Shown here in pieces: positions 25,168 to 33,750 of a DNA stretch of 45,992 nt (within the stretch, counting starts at the first letter, position 1; each line of letters opens with the position of its first letter). This DNA is from Verrucomicrobiota bacterium (GTDB lineage Bacteria > Verrucomicrobiota > Verrucomicrobiia > Opitutales > UBA2995): positions 1 to 45,992 of the forward strand of contig JAQBYJ010000036.1 of NCBI GenBank assembly GCA_027622555.1, in the 5' to 3' direction. The position numbers and the translations under genes were made by a program. The notes beneath the pieces were generated by a model, which was given only the letters and a program-made list of their open reading frames with translations, was not told the DNA's origin and searched no databases.

Positions 25168-25443
25168 CTATATATTTTGGGCTCCCGATTTTTTAAGGAA
25201 GATATCATGATTTGCCCCCGCCTTAACTACTTCGATGTCTGGCATCTGTTCGAGGGATTGAACGATTGCATTAAAGTCGCCGTAGTAACCGAAAGTGAGA
25301 CCACGATTCTTTTCTCTATCCGCTTTCAACAAGGTGATTGTTGCTACAAAAATTGCGATTAAGACTGGGATTACTATGAAGATTTTTGCATTCAATGGTC
25401 CCGGAGTCCTAGTCGTTGAAAAACTTTCTTTGGTCTTTGGCAT
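25168..25443 (-). CDS. Small single-span membrane protein overlapping rsgA
   Basis: A 91-residue frame from the ATG at 25443, with a clear membrane span at about residues 21-39 (IFIVIPVLIAIFVATITLL). A short basic N-terminus precedes it. The C-terminal domain of about 50 residues contains 'GLTFGYYGDFNAIVQSLEQMPDIEVVKA', which reads like a small folded sensor-like piece. Family unknown. It overlaps the end of rsgA by 35 bp in another frame and ends just before the hicAB promoter. A longer frame reaches to 25557 inside rsgA, but the internal ATG gives a sensible membrane protein. Confidence 0.55.
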   Translation of the reverse strand: MPKTKESFSTTRTPGPLNAKIFIVIPVLIAIFVATITLLKADREKNRGLTFGYYGDFNAIVQSLEQMPDIEVVKAGANHDIFLKKSGAQNI

Positions 25444-26524
25444 TCTTTCGAAGTTGGATATGGATTTCTTTAAAATACTCTTCCTTATCCAGTCTTTGTT
25501 GTTGGGTAAGGTTTTTTGGCTGTTTCTTTGCGGCCCGTCGTTTTCGGACCTGGGCATTTTCGAAACTGAGCTTTAAAAACTGTTCATATCGATCAATATC
25601 CAAGATTCCGTTATCGATGGCTTTTTCAATTGCGCATCCAGGTTCTCCGGTGTGCTGGCAATTCCTGAAACGACAGGTTTTGGCGAGCTTTTCAATGTCT
25701 GAAAAGGTTATACTGATTCCTTTACTTTCGTCTGTCAGTTGCATCTCACGCATCCCGGGTAAGTCGATAAGCAAAGTCCCATTGGGTGTCTTAACAAGTT
25801 CCCTCCAGGTCGTAGTGTGGCGTCCGCGACTGTCTTCGTCGCGAACTGCTTGAGTCGCCAATCGTTCTTCACCGAGCAGCGCATTTATCAGGGATGACTT
25901 TCCCACACCCGAAGAGCCAAGTAGAGCAATGGTCTTTCCTTCTCCGAAAAATTCAGCGAGGCAATTCAAGCTCGAAGGATCGATTGCGCTAATTGCTTTT
26001 ATTGGAATGTCTCGGGCTACTTCTCTGGCTTCGGCAAGGAGTGGTTGTAGGTCACCTACCAGATCCATTTTATTTAAAATCAAAACGGGCTGAGCATTAC
26101 AATTCCAGGCTAAGCTCAAATAACGCTGTATACGATTTATATTAAAGTCCCCATCCAATCCACTCAGAAGAAACAGGTAATCAAAGTTGGCGGCTACCGA
26201 CTGAAAGTCTGAGGCTTTACCTGCCACCTGGCGTTCGAAAAGACTTGTTCGCGGTAGGATATGACGAATGTCGTATTCCGGACTTACCGGATTGGGTTCA
26301 ACAAGTAACCAATCGCCCACGATGGGTTGTAGGCCGTTTGATTGCATTTTCTTCCTGACCGTTCCGCTCAGACGGGCTACCCTTTCTTTGTCACCCGAAT
26401 GGATTATATATTGACCCCGATTTTCACGTGTGAGCCTTGCTGGAATCAGGTTTGGTTGCTTGATAGCTTCGAAATGAAGTTGAAATGTTTCGTTCCAACC
26501 TAGTGAAATTAAATCTGTATTCAT
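25409..26524 (-). CDS. rsgA: Ribosome small-subunit biogenesis GTPase RsgA
   Basis: A 371-residue circularly permuted GTPase that acts late in 30S maturation. The G motifs run in the permuted order G4 (NKMD, 151-154), G1 (GSSGVGKSS, 203-211), G2 (RHTTT, 235-239), G3 (DLPGM, 254-258). An N-terminal OB-fold region ('VGDWLLVEP') precedes them. The C-terminal zinc finger has Cys284, Cys289, His291 and Cys297. A Lys/Arg/Gln-rich tail of about 45 residues extends beyond the zinc finger. The start is ATG at 26524. Confidence 0.95.
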   Translation of the reverse strand: MNTDLISLGWNETFQLHFEAIKQPNLIPARLTRENRGQYIIHSGDKERVARLSGTVRKKMQSNGLQPIVGDWLLVEPNPVSPEYDIRHILPRTSLFERQVAGKASDFQSVAANFDYLFLLSGLDGDFNINRIQRYLSLAWNCNAQPVLILNKMDLVGDLQPLLAEAREVARDIPIKAISAIDPSSLNCLAEFFGEGKTIALLGSSGVGKSSLINALLGEERLATQAVRDEDSRGRHTTTWRELVKTPNGTLLIDLPGMREMQLTDESKGISITFSDIEKLAKTCRFRNCQHTGEPGCAIEKAIDNGILDIDRYEQFLKLSFENAQVRKRRAAKKQPKNLTQQQRLDKEEYFKEIHIQLRKNAKDQRKFFND

Positions 26525-26633
26525 TTTAATAAAAGTAGTGACTGAAAATGGATTGCTCTGGAAGGCATGCCTTCATGTGCGCTAGTGAAATCTATCATCG
26601 CTTGATGTAGATCCAAACGGTGAAAATGCGGCT

Positions 26634-26666
26634 ACAAAAAAGCCGCGAAATCGTATCGTTCGCGGC
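26634..26666 (-). terminator. Rho-independent terminator
   Basis: On the minus strand GCCGCGAA pairs with TTCGCGGC around a 9-nt loop and is followed by a run of seven T. This is a textbook intrinsic terminator. It ends the mtn transcript or the small transcription unit just upstream, about 110 bp before the rsgA ATG. Confidence 0.9.
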
Positions 26667-26695
26667 AACCTTCATTTAAACTAGTAAGCTGTAAA

Positions 26696-26758
26696 CTAGC
26701 CAATCAAGCTCGGCGAACGACCTGTCCATACAATCTGTGTGTTATCGGGGTTGTTCAT
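26696..26758 (-). CDS. 20-residue reading frame before a terminator
   Basis: The frame MNNPDNTQIVWTGRSPSLIG starts at ATG 26758 with a purine-rich AAAGGCG about 6 bp upstream and ends 30 bp before the strong terminator. A TATTATAC box lies upstream. It could be a leader peptide, a small RNA unit, or the remnant of a bacterial PH-domain protein, whose N-termini often carry 'VWxGRPS'. Coding status is unproven. Confidence 0.25.
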   Translation of the reverse strand: MNNPDNTQIVWTGRSPSLIG

Positions 26759-26956
26759 AAAATTCGCCTTTGGTGTATAATATCTTCCACAAACTACGCT
26801 CTAGAAAGATGAGTTAGGATTCACGTTTTCATACGCCGAAGTCAATTCTTATAATGGTCTGAATTGGAATCAGGAGTGTAGGTGGGCTAGTCAGACTAAT
26901 AGCCTCCCGCCTGGTGGAACCCGGATGAATGCTTCACTTTCATTCGACTCGGTAAT

Positions 26957-27670
26957 CTACAAATTTTCGAAATTTCTAAAGACCTGATAGCTGCTTGGAT
27001 TGTCCGGTGGATCATCTCGAACGACTAAGCCGACATCCAAACCGGCCTCGGTGGCGGCGTCCAGCTCGGGAACGATGTCCGATAGGAAAAAGATTTTATG
27101 AGAGTCTACTCCAAGTTGCGCGGCAATGCTGCGATAACTTTCAGACTCACGCTTCGGTCCGGTTGTGGTGTCAAAGTAAGCGGAGAGCTTGTTGGTCAAG
27201 TTGCCAAAGGTGGTGTGACTAAAGAGGAGTTTCTGTGCCAGAACGCTGCCTGAGGAATAGATGCATACTCGCTTGCCTGCCTCAGCCCATCGCCGGATCG
27301 CCGGTTCCACATCGTCATAGAGGGTCGCCTTTAATTCGCCGGTTCCATAGCCATCTTTCCAAATCAAACCTTGAAGCGCTTTCAATCCTGTCGATTTACG
27401 ATCCCGATCCATTAGCCAGAGTGAAAAATGCGCAATCCTCTCTGGGGTTCGACCCCAATCCGGTTTATCGGTATCCGGTTCTATCGTGTGATCCGCTTCC
27501 AACAGTGCGATCGCAGTTTCGACTTCAGGATGTGCAATATGATCAACTACAAATCGCTCCATCCTCTCTCGTGCAAATGGGAACAAAGTCTTGTAGACAA
27601 AATCGATTGGCGTCGTAGTCCCTTCAATGTCGAGCAGGACGACCCTGGCAATTTCGAGGGGTGAACTCAC
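26957..27670 (-). CDS. mtnC: Acireductone synthase (enolase-phosphatase E1)
   Basis: A 237-residue HAD-superfamily enzyme of the methionine salvage pathway. It enolises and dephosphorylates 2,3-diketo-5-methylthiopentyl-1-phosphate to acireductone. HAD motif I reads LLDIEGTTTP (12-21, nucleophile Asp14), motif II is IYSSGSV, the lysine motif is GPKRES and motif III is FLSDIVPELDAA. It lies 5 bp after mtnD in the mtnB-mtnD-mtnC unit and looks complete. Confidence 0.95.
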   Translation of the reverse strand: MSSPLEIARVVLLDIEGTTTPIDFVYKTLFPFARERMERFVVDHIAHPEVETAIALLEADHTIEPDTDKPDWGRTPERIAHFSLWLMDRDRKSTGLKALQGLIWKDGYGTGELKATLYDDVEPAIRRWAEAGKRVCIYSSGSVLAQKLLFSHTTFGNLTNKLSAYFDTTTGPKRESESYRSIAAQLGVDSHKIFFLSDIVPELDAATEAGLDVGLVVRDDPPDNPSSYQVFRNFENL

Positions 27671-27675
27671 ACTCC

Positions 27676-28233
27676 TTAGTTGGAACTAATGAACGTGGGA
27701 CCTAGGCATACTTCCAGAAAGCTCGCTTCTTTTCCGCTCTCCGAATAGCGCGGCGTCCAACCTGAAGGATCCTGAAACAAACGAATCGCCTTGATTGTGC
27801 GGTCTTGACAGAGATCGAACCAGTGAAGCGTTCCGCGCGGTACGCGAATGTAATCTCCAGCGGTGACTTCCAATGCCGTCACCGGTTGGTCGTCTCCCGG
27901 ATTAAAATGGAACACACCGGTTCCATCGATGATGAAACGAACTTCGTCTTCATCGTGCCAGTGTTCACTGCTGAATTTTGCCAGCATGGCGTCCAATCCC
28001 GGTGTGTCCGACTGCACTGCGATGACGTCTGCAGTCATGTAACCACCCTCCTCTTTTGCGCGCTCAATATCCGGAGCATATGCCTCCAGGATTTCTTCAT
28101 TCGATGGATTCTCAGACAGCTCGTGATCGGTCTTCCATATGCCGTAATCGATGCCAATAGTTTTAAGCCTATTCTGGATTTCCTCCCTTTCAGAAAGGAC
28201 CAGATCTTCTTTGGGTATTCTTAGCAATGCCAT
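27676..28233 (-). CDS. mtnD: Acireductone dioxygenase
   Basis: A 185-residue cupin of the ARD family. The metal-binding EHWHDEDEVRF segment supplies His-x-His and Glu, and GTLHWF supplies the last His. With Fe2+ it makes the methionine precursor 4-methylthio-2-oxobutanoate and formate; with Ni2+ an off-pathway reaction makes CO. It is the middle gene of the mtn unit, 9 bp after mtnB and 5 bp before mtnC. Confidence 0.95.
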   Translation of the reverse strand: MALLRIPKEDLVLSEREEIQNRLKTIGIDYGIWKTDHELSENPSNEEILEAYAPDIERAKEEGGYMTADVIAVQSDTPGLDAMLAKFSSEHWHDEDEVRFIIDGTGVFHFNPGDDQPVTALEVTAGDYIRVPRGTLHWFDLCQDRTIKAIRLFQDPSGWTPRYSESGKEASFLEVCLGPTFISSN

Positions 28234-28242
28234 GTCCTGACG

Positions 28243-28893
28243 CTAGCAATTTTGACCGATGTGTAAAGCGAGATCTCCCTGGAGGCGACCGTATACTTCA
28301 AATAAAAATTCAAAAATTTCAACATGGCGACGTGCCTCAGCCACACTTTTTCCCCAGGTATACAAACCATGTCCGCTTAGCAGAAATCCATGCATGTTCG
28401 GCTGCTTCCGAAGGCGAGCACTGACTTTTCGTGCTAACGCAGGGATGTCTTGGGAATTCTCAAAAACCGGGACGAGTTCTTCATGCTGATGCGACTTTAC
28501 TCCCTGGAGTCCCTTTAACATTTCGAAGCCGGTCAACCTCAAGATTGAACCGCTCTCACGGATGGAAATCACTGTGTTCCAGACCGTGTGGGTATGAAGA
28601 ATACACGTCGCCCCGGTTAATCGGGCAATGGTTGTGTGTAGGAGCGTTTCTGCGGAAGGGTTTGCGACCCCTTCAATGACTTTGCCTGATCGGTTTACCA
28701 AGAGCAGTTCCTTCGAGGTCACTGTGTGTTTGTCCACTCCACTCATCGTTACCAACAATTTCAACGGGCGTTCGTTGATGACTACACTGAAATTACCACC
28801 GGTGCCTGGGGCCCATCCTTTTTGAGCGATAAACGAAATCGCATCGCACAGTTCGCTCGCCCTAATTTCATCCCTACTCAATTTTGCCGCCAT
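28243..28893 (-). CDS. mtnB: Methylthioribulose-1-phosphate dehydratase
   Basis: A 216-residue class-II aldolase/adducin-fold enzyme that dehydrates 5-methylthioribulose-1-phosphate. 'KGWAPGTGGNFS', zinc ligands in 'LHTHTVWNT', and 'LSGHGLYTWGKSVAEARRHVEIFEFLF' mark the family. The frame extends to a TTG at 28980, but the ATG at 28893 with GGA six bases upstream gives the usual family start. It is the first gene of mtnB-mtnD-mtnC. Genes for the kinase or isomerase (mtnK, mtnA) are not in the window. Confidence 0.93.
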   Translation of the reverse strand: MAAKLSRDEIRASELCDAISFIAQKGWAPGTGGNFSVVINERPLKLLVTMSGVDKHTVTSKELLLVNRSGKVIEGVANPSAETLLHTTIARLTGATCILHTHTVWNTVISIRESGSILRLTGFEMLKGLQGVKSHQHEELVPVFENSQDIPALARKVSARLRKQPNMHGFLLSGHGLYTWGKSVAEARRHVEIFEFLFEVYGRLQGDLALHIGQNC

Positions 28894-29108
28894 AGATTCC
28901 AAAGAGAGTCGGGCGACGATTCGACTGTCAATGATCGATCGCGGGGGAGTGTCTCCAAACCTAACTATGACTATCAACAACTCTAAATATTGGTGGCAGT
29001 TGAGATCCCTTCCTTTTCCTCTAATTGCTCAAGCTGGACAAAGCGTTATCTTCGTGATCTAATCCATCTCCCTCAGAAGATTATCAACATCAATCACCAC
29101 TCAATTAT

Positions 29109-29534
29109 ATGAATCCAAAACGAATCATTATCGGTCTCATCGCCTCCTTCGTAGTCATTTCTGCCACCAACTATCTCATCCATGGAGTCCTCCTCCAGAA
29201 CGACTACGAACCGGGCATGGGAACCATCTGGAGGTCTGAAATTTCCATGTCAGGCATCATGATCAGCAATTTGCTGGTCGCCCTAGCATTTACCATGCTT
29301 TGGGCACGGATTTCGCTTGGTGGTGCGGGAATCCAATGCGCCATCGCTCTTGGTGTTTTCATGGGAATCGCTAATATCGGCTATAATGTAATGCACCACG
29401 CAGTTGCTCCTCTTCCAGAAGGTCTTCTCATCAAGTGGATCATTTTTGGTTTCATACAGTACGTCCTTGTTGGGGTTATTCTTTTCGTCGTCAACAAACC
29501 TACCAACTCCGCCCCAGACATCAGCGGAAATTAA
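29109..29534 (+). CDS. Small four-span membrane protein of unknown function
   Basis: A 141-residue protein with four hydrophobic segments (about residues 5-24, 50-68, 76-96 and 108-128) and a short polar loop ('LQNDYEPGMGTIWRSE') after the first. Conserved-looking polar residues inside the membrane segments (NYLIHG, NIGYNVMHHAV) suggest a transport or sensing role, but no family is recognised with confidence. It stands alone, divergent from mtnB and convergent with the MFS transporter gene. Confidence 0.7.
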   Translation: MNPKRIIIGLIASFVVISATNYLIHGVLLQNDYEPGMGTIWRSEISMSGIMISNLLVALAFTMLWARISLGGAGIQCAIALGVFMGIANIGYNVMHHAVAPLPEGLLIKWIIFGFIQYVLVGVILFVVNKPTNSAPDISGN

Positions 29535-29574
29535 TCTTAGGAAATCTGAATCGTATCGATCTACGGAAACTCTA

Positions 29575-31008
29575 CTACTCCTCCAGTTCGCGCCCTCGGG
29601 TTTCCGGACAGAACGGCAGTACCGCTATGCCTAGAAGAAAGAGGAGGCTCAGAGTGGCAGCTGCGGTGGTGAGCGTGAAGCCCCAGTCCTTTTGCATCCA
29701 ACCGCTGATGAACAGGACGGGTGCTGCGAGGATGCGACCGCTATTAAAACAGAATCCAGTTCCCGTGGCTCGTAGGCGAGTGGGGTAGAGCTCGGGGAAG
29801 TAGATGGCATAGCCGGCGTGCATGCCAAGGGTTAGAAATCCGAAAATAGGCAGAATTACGTAGAGGGAGCCGACACCCAAGGGAACCAGGAATAGCAGGA
29901 GTGCGCTTACCAATCCTCCGACATGGAAAAAGAGGAATGCGAAGCGCCGACCTCGCCTTTGACTGATGGGGCCAAAGCAGAGCAGGCCAATACCTCCGCC
30001 TGTGGTAACTATAAACATACCAAGCATTTCCCACCGCTTCAGGGACGCCGCATTTTGTGCGAGCAATTCTGTTTGGTCTTCTAGCGTAAGGGGTGCGGAG
30101 TATTCTACTGAGGCGTCAGCGGCCAGGATCTTTTGTTCGACTGCATTGCGGAAAATATCTTTTCCGTAAATGTGCGATCCCCAAAAAGTGGCGAGGCCGA
30201 TCGTGGCCAGGGTGACCCCGATTAAGGTTCTCCGCAAAAGCACTCCTTTGAACAAATCGCTAATGGCACCCATGCGTTGTTCCGGTTCTTCGGCTGCCTG
30301 TTTGCGAGCAGCGATCCAGCTATCGGGTTCGCGCAGGCTCTTTCGAATCCAGATGATAAGTAATGCTGGAAGTATCCCGAGCGCGAATCCAAGGCGCCAC
30401 GGAAGGGACAGCGGATCCATAAAACTGGTAACCCAATTCATTTCCGAGCTCGCTGCCCAGGCATGAACGGCGGTGTTCCCGATTAGAAAGGTCCCTGCGG
30501 CGACGGCGAGATAACTTCCCAGAACGCTGGATGCATGAAAAATCCCACCAACGTGAGCTCTCGCTTTTTTTGGAAATACTTCGGCAACCAGTGTGCTTGC
30601 AACGGCCCATTCTCCGCCGACTCCCATCGCGACGAAAAAGCGCAAGCCTGCCAGATGCCACCATTGTTGTGAAAATGCGGATACGCAGGTAAATAGACTG
30701 TAGAAGACAATGGTTATCGTCATGGTCTTCTTGCGGCCAATTCGATCGCTGAGCATCCCAAAGAAAATGCCGCCTAGGGCGCCGCCCAAAAGGAAGGAGG
30801 CCAGGGCTATATTATTGTAAAGGGCGATTTGGCCGCTGCTCGTCGATTCAGGTACCAACGATGGCATAGCCTCGCGCATACTGGCCACAAAGATTTGTCC
30901 TTCGAAAACATCAAAAACCCAACCGAGCGATGCGATGATTAGCACGATCCATTGGTAGCGGGAAATTCCGGAGTACCATTTTTCGTTGGGGTTGGTCGGA
31001 TTATTCAT
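29575..31008 (-). CDS. MFS transporter (sugar/organic-acid porter type)
   Basis: A 477-residue transporter with about 12 spans. The MFS signature between spans 2 and 3 is GMLSDRIGRKKTM. The corresponding second-half motif is weaker ('GPISQRRGRRFAF'). A 'GWVFDVFEGQIF' first span and an insert of about 50 residues after span 6 resemble metabolite:H+ symporter groups. 'YFPELYPTRLRATGTG' near the C-terminus is also family-typical. It is divergent from the Gfo/NagB-like/PIG-L operon, 92 bp away, and so probably imports that operon's substrate, perhaps an amino-sugar derivative (inference). Confidence 0.9.
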   Translation of the reverse strand: MNNPTNPNEKWYSGISRYQWIVLIIASLGWVFDVFEGQIFVASMREAMPSLVPESTSSGQIALYNNIALASFLLGGALGGIFFGMLSDRIGRKKTMTITIVFYSLFTCVSAFSQQWWHLAGLRFFVAMGVGGEWAVASTLVAEVFPKKARAHVGGIFHASSVLGSYLAVAAGTFLIGNTAVHAWAASSEMNWVTSFMDPLSLPWRLGFALGILPALLIIWIRKSLREPDSWIAARKQAAEEPEQRMGAISDLFKGVLLRRTLIGVTLATIGLATFWGSHIYGKDIFRNAVEQKILAADASVEYSAPLTLEDQTELLAQNAASLKRWEMLGMFIVTTGGGIGLLCFGPISQRRGRRFAFLFFHVGGLVSALLLFLVPLGVGSLYVILPIFGFLTLGMHAGYAIYFPELYPTRLRATGTGFCFNSGRILAAPVLFISGWMQKDWGFTLTTAAATLSLLFLLGIAVLPFCPETRGRELEE

Positions 31009-31100
31009 AATGCGTGAGTCACCTAAACTTGTAATGCCCCGATGCTTGCGTCGAGGAGTTTAATTGGACTAATCTCAAAAATAAATGAGGTAATAGTAAT

Positions 31101-32153
31101 ATGGATTCATCAAAAACAGTTCGATTCGGGTTGATAGGCTACGGGGCTTGGGGCTCTTGCCATGCAAAGGCCATTGAGAAAACGGAAGGTGCGGAGCTGG
31201 TAGGAATTGCCGCCCGTTCCGAAGAAACGTGTAGCGTTGCCAGGAACGCCTATCCCGATGCGGGAGTCGTATCTGATTATCGTGAACTCATCGCACGTGA
31301 CGATATAGACATCGTCGATGTCGTTCTACCGAGTCATTTGCATCACGAAGTAGGCTGCGCCGTTTTGAAAGCGGGGAAGCATCTGATGATGGAGAAACCA
31401 ATGGGGCTTTCCGTCGAAGAATGCGATGATTTGATTAGGCTGGCCAAAGAAAACGACTGTATCCTAGCCATCGGGCACGAGCTTCGACTTTCTTCACTGT
31501 GGGGAAAGGTGAAGGAGATGATAGATGACGGCTTTGTCGGACAGCCTCAGTACGTGCTGGTCGAACTCTCGCGCAAGCCGTACCGCCAAGGGGCGAGTGG
31601 TTGGCGCTATGACATTAACAGGGTAGGGAACTGGATTCTGGAAGAACCCATTCACTTTTTCGATTTAGCACGTTGGTACCTTCAAGGCATTGGTGAGCCA
31701 GTTTCGGTTTTTGCCACTGCGAATTCTCGTCAACCTAACCATCCCGAGTTACAGGACAATTTCAGTGCCATGGTGCAGTTTGAGGAAGGCGCCTACGCAG
31801 TTGTTTCGCAGACGCTTGCGTCGTTCGAACATCATCAAATGGTCAAAGTCAGTGGAACAAAGGGATCTCTTTGGGCAAGTTGGAGTGGTGCAATGGACCG
31901 GGACGATCGTCCCACCTTCTTTCTTAAAGCCGGAGACGGTGAGACTGTCCAAAATATACCAATCACTGAGTCCGCCGGTGAGTTGTTCGAACTGGAAGCA
32001 GAGATTGGCATGTGCGTTCGAGCTATCCGCAACGGCGGGGCCATCGCGACGACGGGCGAGGACGGGTTGTGGTCAACTGCACTGTGTATAGCGGCTCAGG
32101 AATCGGTAGATACCGGAGCGCCGGTGAAGATGAGTGACGTGCTTGGCAAATGA
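31101..32153 (+). CDS. Gfo/Idh/MocA-family oxidoreductase
   Basis: A 350-residue NAD(P)-dependent dehydrogenase. The N-terminal Rossmann motif is GLIGYGAWGSCHA (10-22), the EKPMGLSVEECD motif carries the conserved catalytic-site lysine, and the C-terminal alpha/beta domain starts after 'YDINRVGNWILEEPIHFFDLARWY', which includes the active-site His. Such enzymes oxidise or epimerise sugar hydroxyls, often on modified or N-acetylated sugars. GAGG lies about 10 bp before the ATG. It leads a three-gene unit (gaps 19 and 18 bp) with the NagB-like and PIG-L genes. Confidence 0.92.
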   Translation: MDSSKTVRFGLIGYGAWGSCHAKAIEKTEGAELVGIAARSEETCSVARNAYPDAGVVSDYRELIARDDIDIVDVVLPSHLHHEVGCAVLKAGKHLMMEKPMGLSVEECDDLIRLAKENDCILAIGHELRLSSLWGKVKEMIDDGFVGQPQYVLVELSRKPYRQGASGWRYDINRVGNWILEEPIHFFDLARWYLQGIGEPVSVFATANSRQPNHPELQDNFSAMVQFEEGAYAVVSQTLASFEHHQMVKVSGTKGSLWASWSGAMDRDDRPTFFLKAGDGETVQNIPITESAGELFELEAEIGMCVRAIRNGGAIATTGEDGLWSTALCIAAQESVDTGAPVKMSDVLGK

Positions 32154-32172
32154 TTACGAAAAAAGAACCTGA

Positions 32173-33018
32173 ATGAATCGGTCGGAAGAAGTACGCTATT
32201 TATTGAATTTGTCTTCCGATGAAGTGCGGGAGAAAGCAGGCGAAAGGCTTCTAGTGGTTCAGGACATAGACCTCCTTCACCGACATTTTGCTGATTCTAT
32301 TGCCGGGGAAATTATTGGAAACAACCAAAATGACCGTCCAACGAAGCTCATCCTCCCTGTGGGGCCAGTCGGTCAATATCCCATTCTCGCCGATCGATTG
32401 AATGCTGAGAATATCAGCCTCGCGAATTGTTGGTTTTTTATGATGGATGAGCATTGTGACGCCGATGGTGTAGCCTTGTCGTCCAATCATCCGCTCAGCT
32501 TTCGCTTCACCTTTGAGAAAGAATTCACTGAGCGTGTAGTTGAGCACCTAAGGGCTCCTTCGGAGCAAGTCATTTTTCCAGCTCAGAATAATATACAAAA
32601 TTTAATAGAAAAAATATCAGATTTGGGAGGAATTGATACGACCTATGGAGGGATTGGAATTCACGGTCATGTTGCCTATAACGAGCCAGCCCAAAACATT
32701 CGCGAGTCGAATCCTCGCGTGGTCGAGCTCAACGAATTTACCAGAACGATCAATGCGATCCGTTCGCAAGTCGGAGGAAATTTGGAGAACTTCCCCCAGT
32801 ATGGAATAACGCTTGGCATGCGTCAGATTCTGGAGGCAAAACGTATTCGGCTCTATTGCCGGAACGGGATAGATCTCGATTGGGCGAACACAGTTTTGCG
32901 GCTCGCAGTTCTCGGCGCACCGGGTGATGATTATCCCGTAACGTATATCCGCGATCATGAGGACTGCTTAGTTGTGACCGATGAAGATACGCTAAAGCAA
33001 CCACAGATTATTTTGTAA
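32173..33018 (+). CDS. NagB-like sugar-phosphate isomerase/deaminase with altered active site
   Basis: A 281-residue protein of the glucosamine-6-phosphate deaminase / 6-phosphogluconolactonase fold. 'MMDEHCDADG' (91-99) keeps Asp92, the counterpart of NagB Asp72. The catalytic loop reads GGIGIHGHVAYNEP (159-172): His166 and Glu171 match NagB His143 and Glu148, but the position of NagB Asp141 is His164. The enzyme may act on a different amino sugar or not deaminate at all. The operon with a PIG-L deacetylase and a dehydrogenase supports amino-sugar catabolism. Confidence 0.82.
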   Translation: MNRSEEVRYLLNLSSDEVREKAGERLLVVQDIDLLHRHFADSIAGEIIGNNQNDRPTKLILPVGPVGQYPILADRLNAENISLANCWFFMMDEHCDADGVALSSNHPLSFRFTFEKEFTERVVEHLRAPSEQVIFPAQNNIQNLIEKISDLGGIDTTYGGIGIHGHVAYNEPAQNIRESNPRVVELNEFTRTINAIRSQVGGNLENFPQYGITLGMRQILEAKRIRLYCRNGIDLDWANTVLRLAVLGAPGDDYPVTYIRDHEDCLVVTDEDTLKQPQIIL

Positions 33019-33036
33019 CCCTTTGAAATATACACG

Positions 33037-33750
33037 ATGAAACTTAATTTCCAAAACGAGCGCGTCTTAGCTGTTGTTGCGCATCCTGATGACGCTGAAT
33101 TGTTGTGTGCAGGTACTCTGGCTCGCGCCAAACAAAGTGATCAAGCCGATATTGCTATCTGTGTGCTATGCTGTGGAGACAAGGGGCAGACCGATCCGCC
33201 CATCGCAAATCTTGGTGAGGTTCGAAACGGAGAAATGCAAGGTGCTGCTGAAATGCTCGGTGCAGAATTGTTTTGGACAGGATTTCATGATGGTGAACTG
33301 GCGGATACGAAAGAAGCGCGCCTGAAGTTAACCGAAGTATTTCGGGTATTTCGACCGACACTGGTGATAAGCCATTCAGCGAACGATTATCATCCCGACC
33401 ACCAGGCCGCATCGAAAATCGCTGAGACCGCCACCTGGTTTTGTGCTTCTGGTGGACAAGTTACAGAGAGTTCGCCCCTAACCAAGCCGCCGGCTCTTTG
33501 GTTCATGGACACGATCGAGATGCACGGATTTGAACCCGGATTTTTTGTAGATGTAAGTTCTTGCTTACAATTAAAACGTGACATGTTGGGCTGCCACAAA
33601 AGCCAGCTAGCCCGTGGCAGTAGTACCGATTTCTCTCCGCTCGAAGAAGTCATGCTTCGACAAGCGGGAGCTCGAGGTGCACAATGCGGCGTGCAAGCAG
33701 CTGAGGCTTTTCGGATTCATAGCGCATGGAAACGAGCCCCTGCGTGGTAG
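33037..33750 (+). CDS. PIG-L family N-deacetylase
   Basis: A 237-residue zinc-dependent deacetylase of the LmbE/PIG-L family. The metal motif AHPDDAE is at residues 16-22, and the later YHPDH supplies another ligand. Members remove acetyl from N-acetylglucosamine moieties in glycolipids, mycothiol/bacillithiol precursors or free sugars. It ends the Gfo - NagB-like operon, and deacetylation of an imported N-acetyl sugar before deamination is the simplest reading. It looks complete. Confidence 0.92.
   Translation: MKLNFQNERVLAVVAHPDDAELLCAGTLARAKQSDQADIAICVLCCGDKGQTDPPIANLGEVRNGEMQGAAEMLGAELFWTGFHDGELADTKEARLKLTEVFRVFRPTLVISHSANDYHPDHQAASKIAETATWFCASGGQVTESSPLTKPPALWFMDTIEMHGFEPGFFVDVSSCLQLKRDMLGCHKSQLARGSSTDFSPLEEVMLRQAGARGAQCGVQAAEAFRIHSAWKRAPAW

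Larger units (their letters stand above)
26525..26956. other. 432-bp region between mtnC end and rsgA start
   Basis: This holds a strong minus-strand terminator (26634-26666) and a 20-codon reading frame (26696-26758). Between about 26880 and 26930 are short inverted sequences (GGCTA...TAGCC) that could form a hairpin after mtnC. No tRNA or tmRNA pattern was found. Confidence 0.5.

Noticed and set aside
26640-26956. Possible tmRNA or other structured RNA between mtnC and rsgA
   Set aside because: The segment has hairpins and a TTCGACTC-like string, but no tRNA-like acceptor/T-arm pairing and no tag-peptide frame; only the terminator and a mini-frame hold up.
28981-29108. SAM riboswitch before mtnB
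   Set aside because: Methionine-salvage genes often have one, but the conserved core sequences and pairing of S-box or SAM-II types are not visible.
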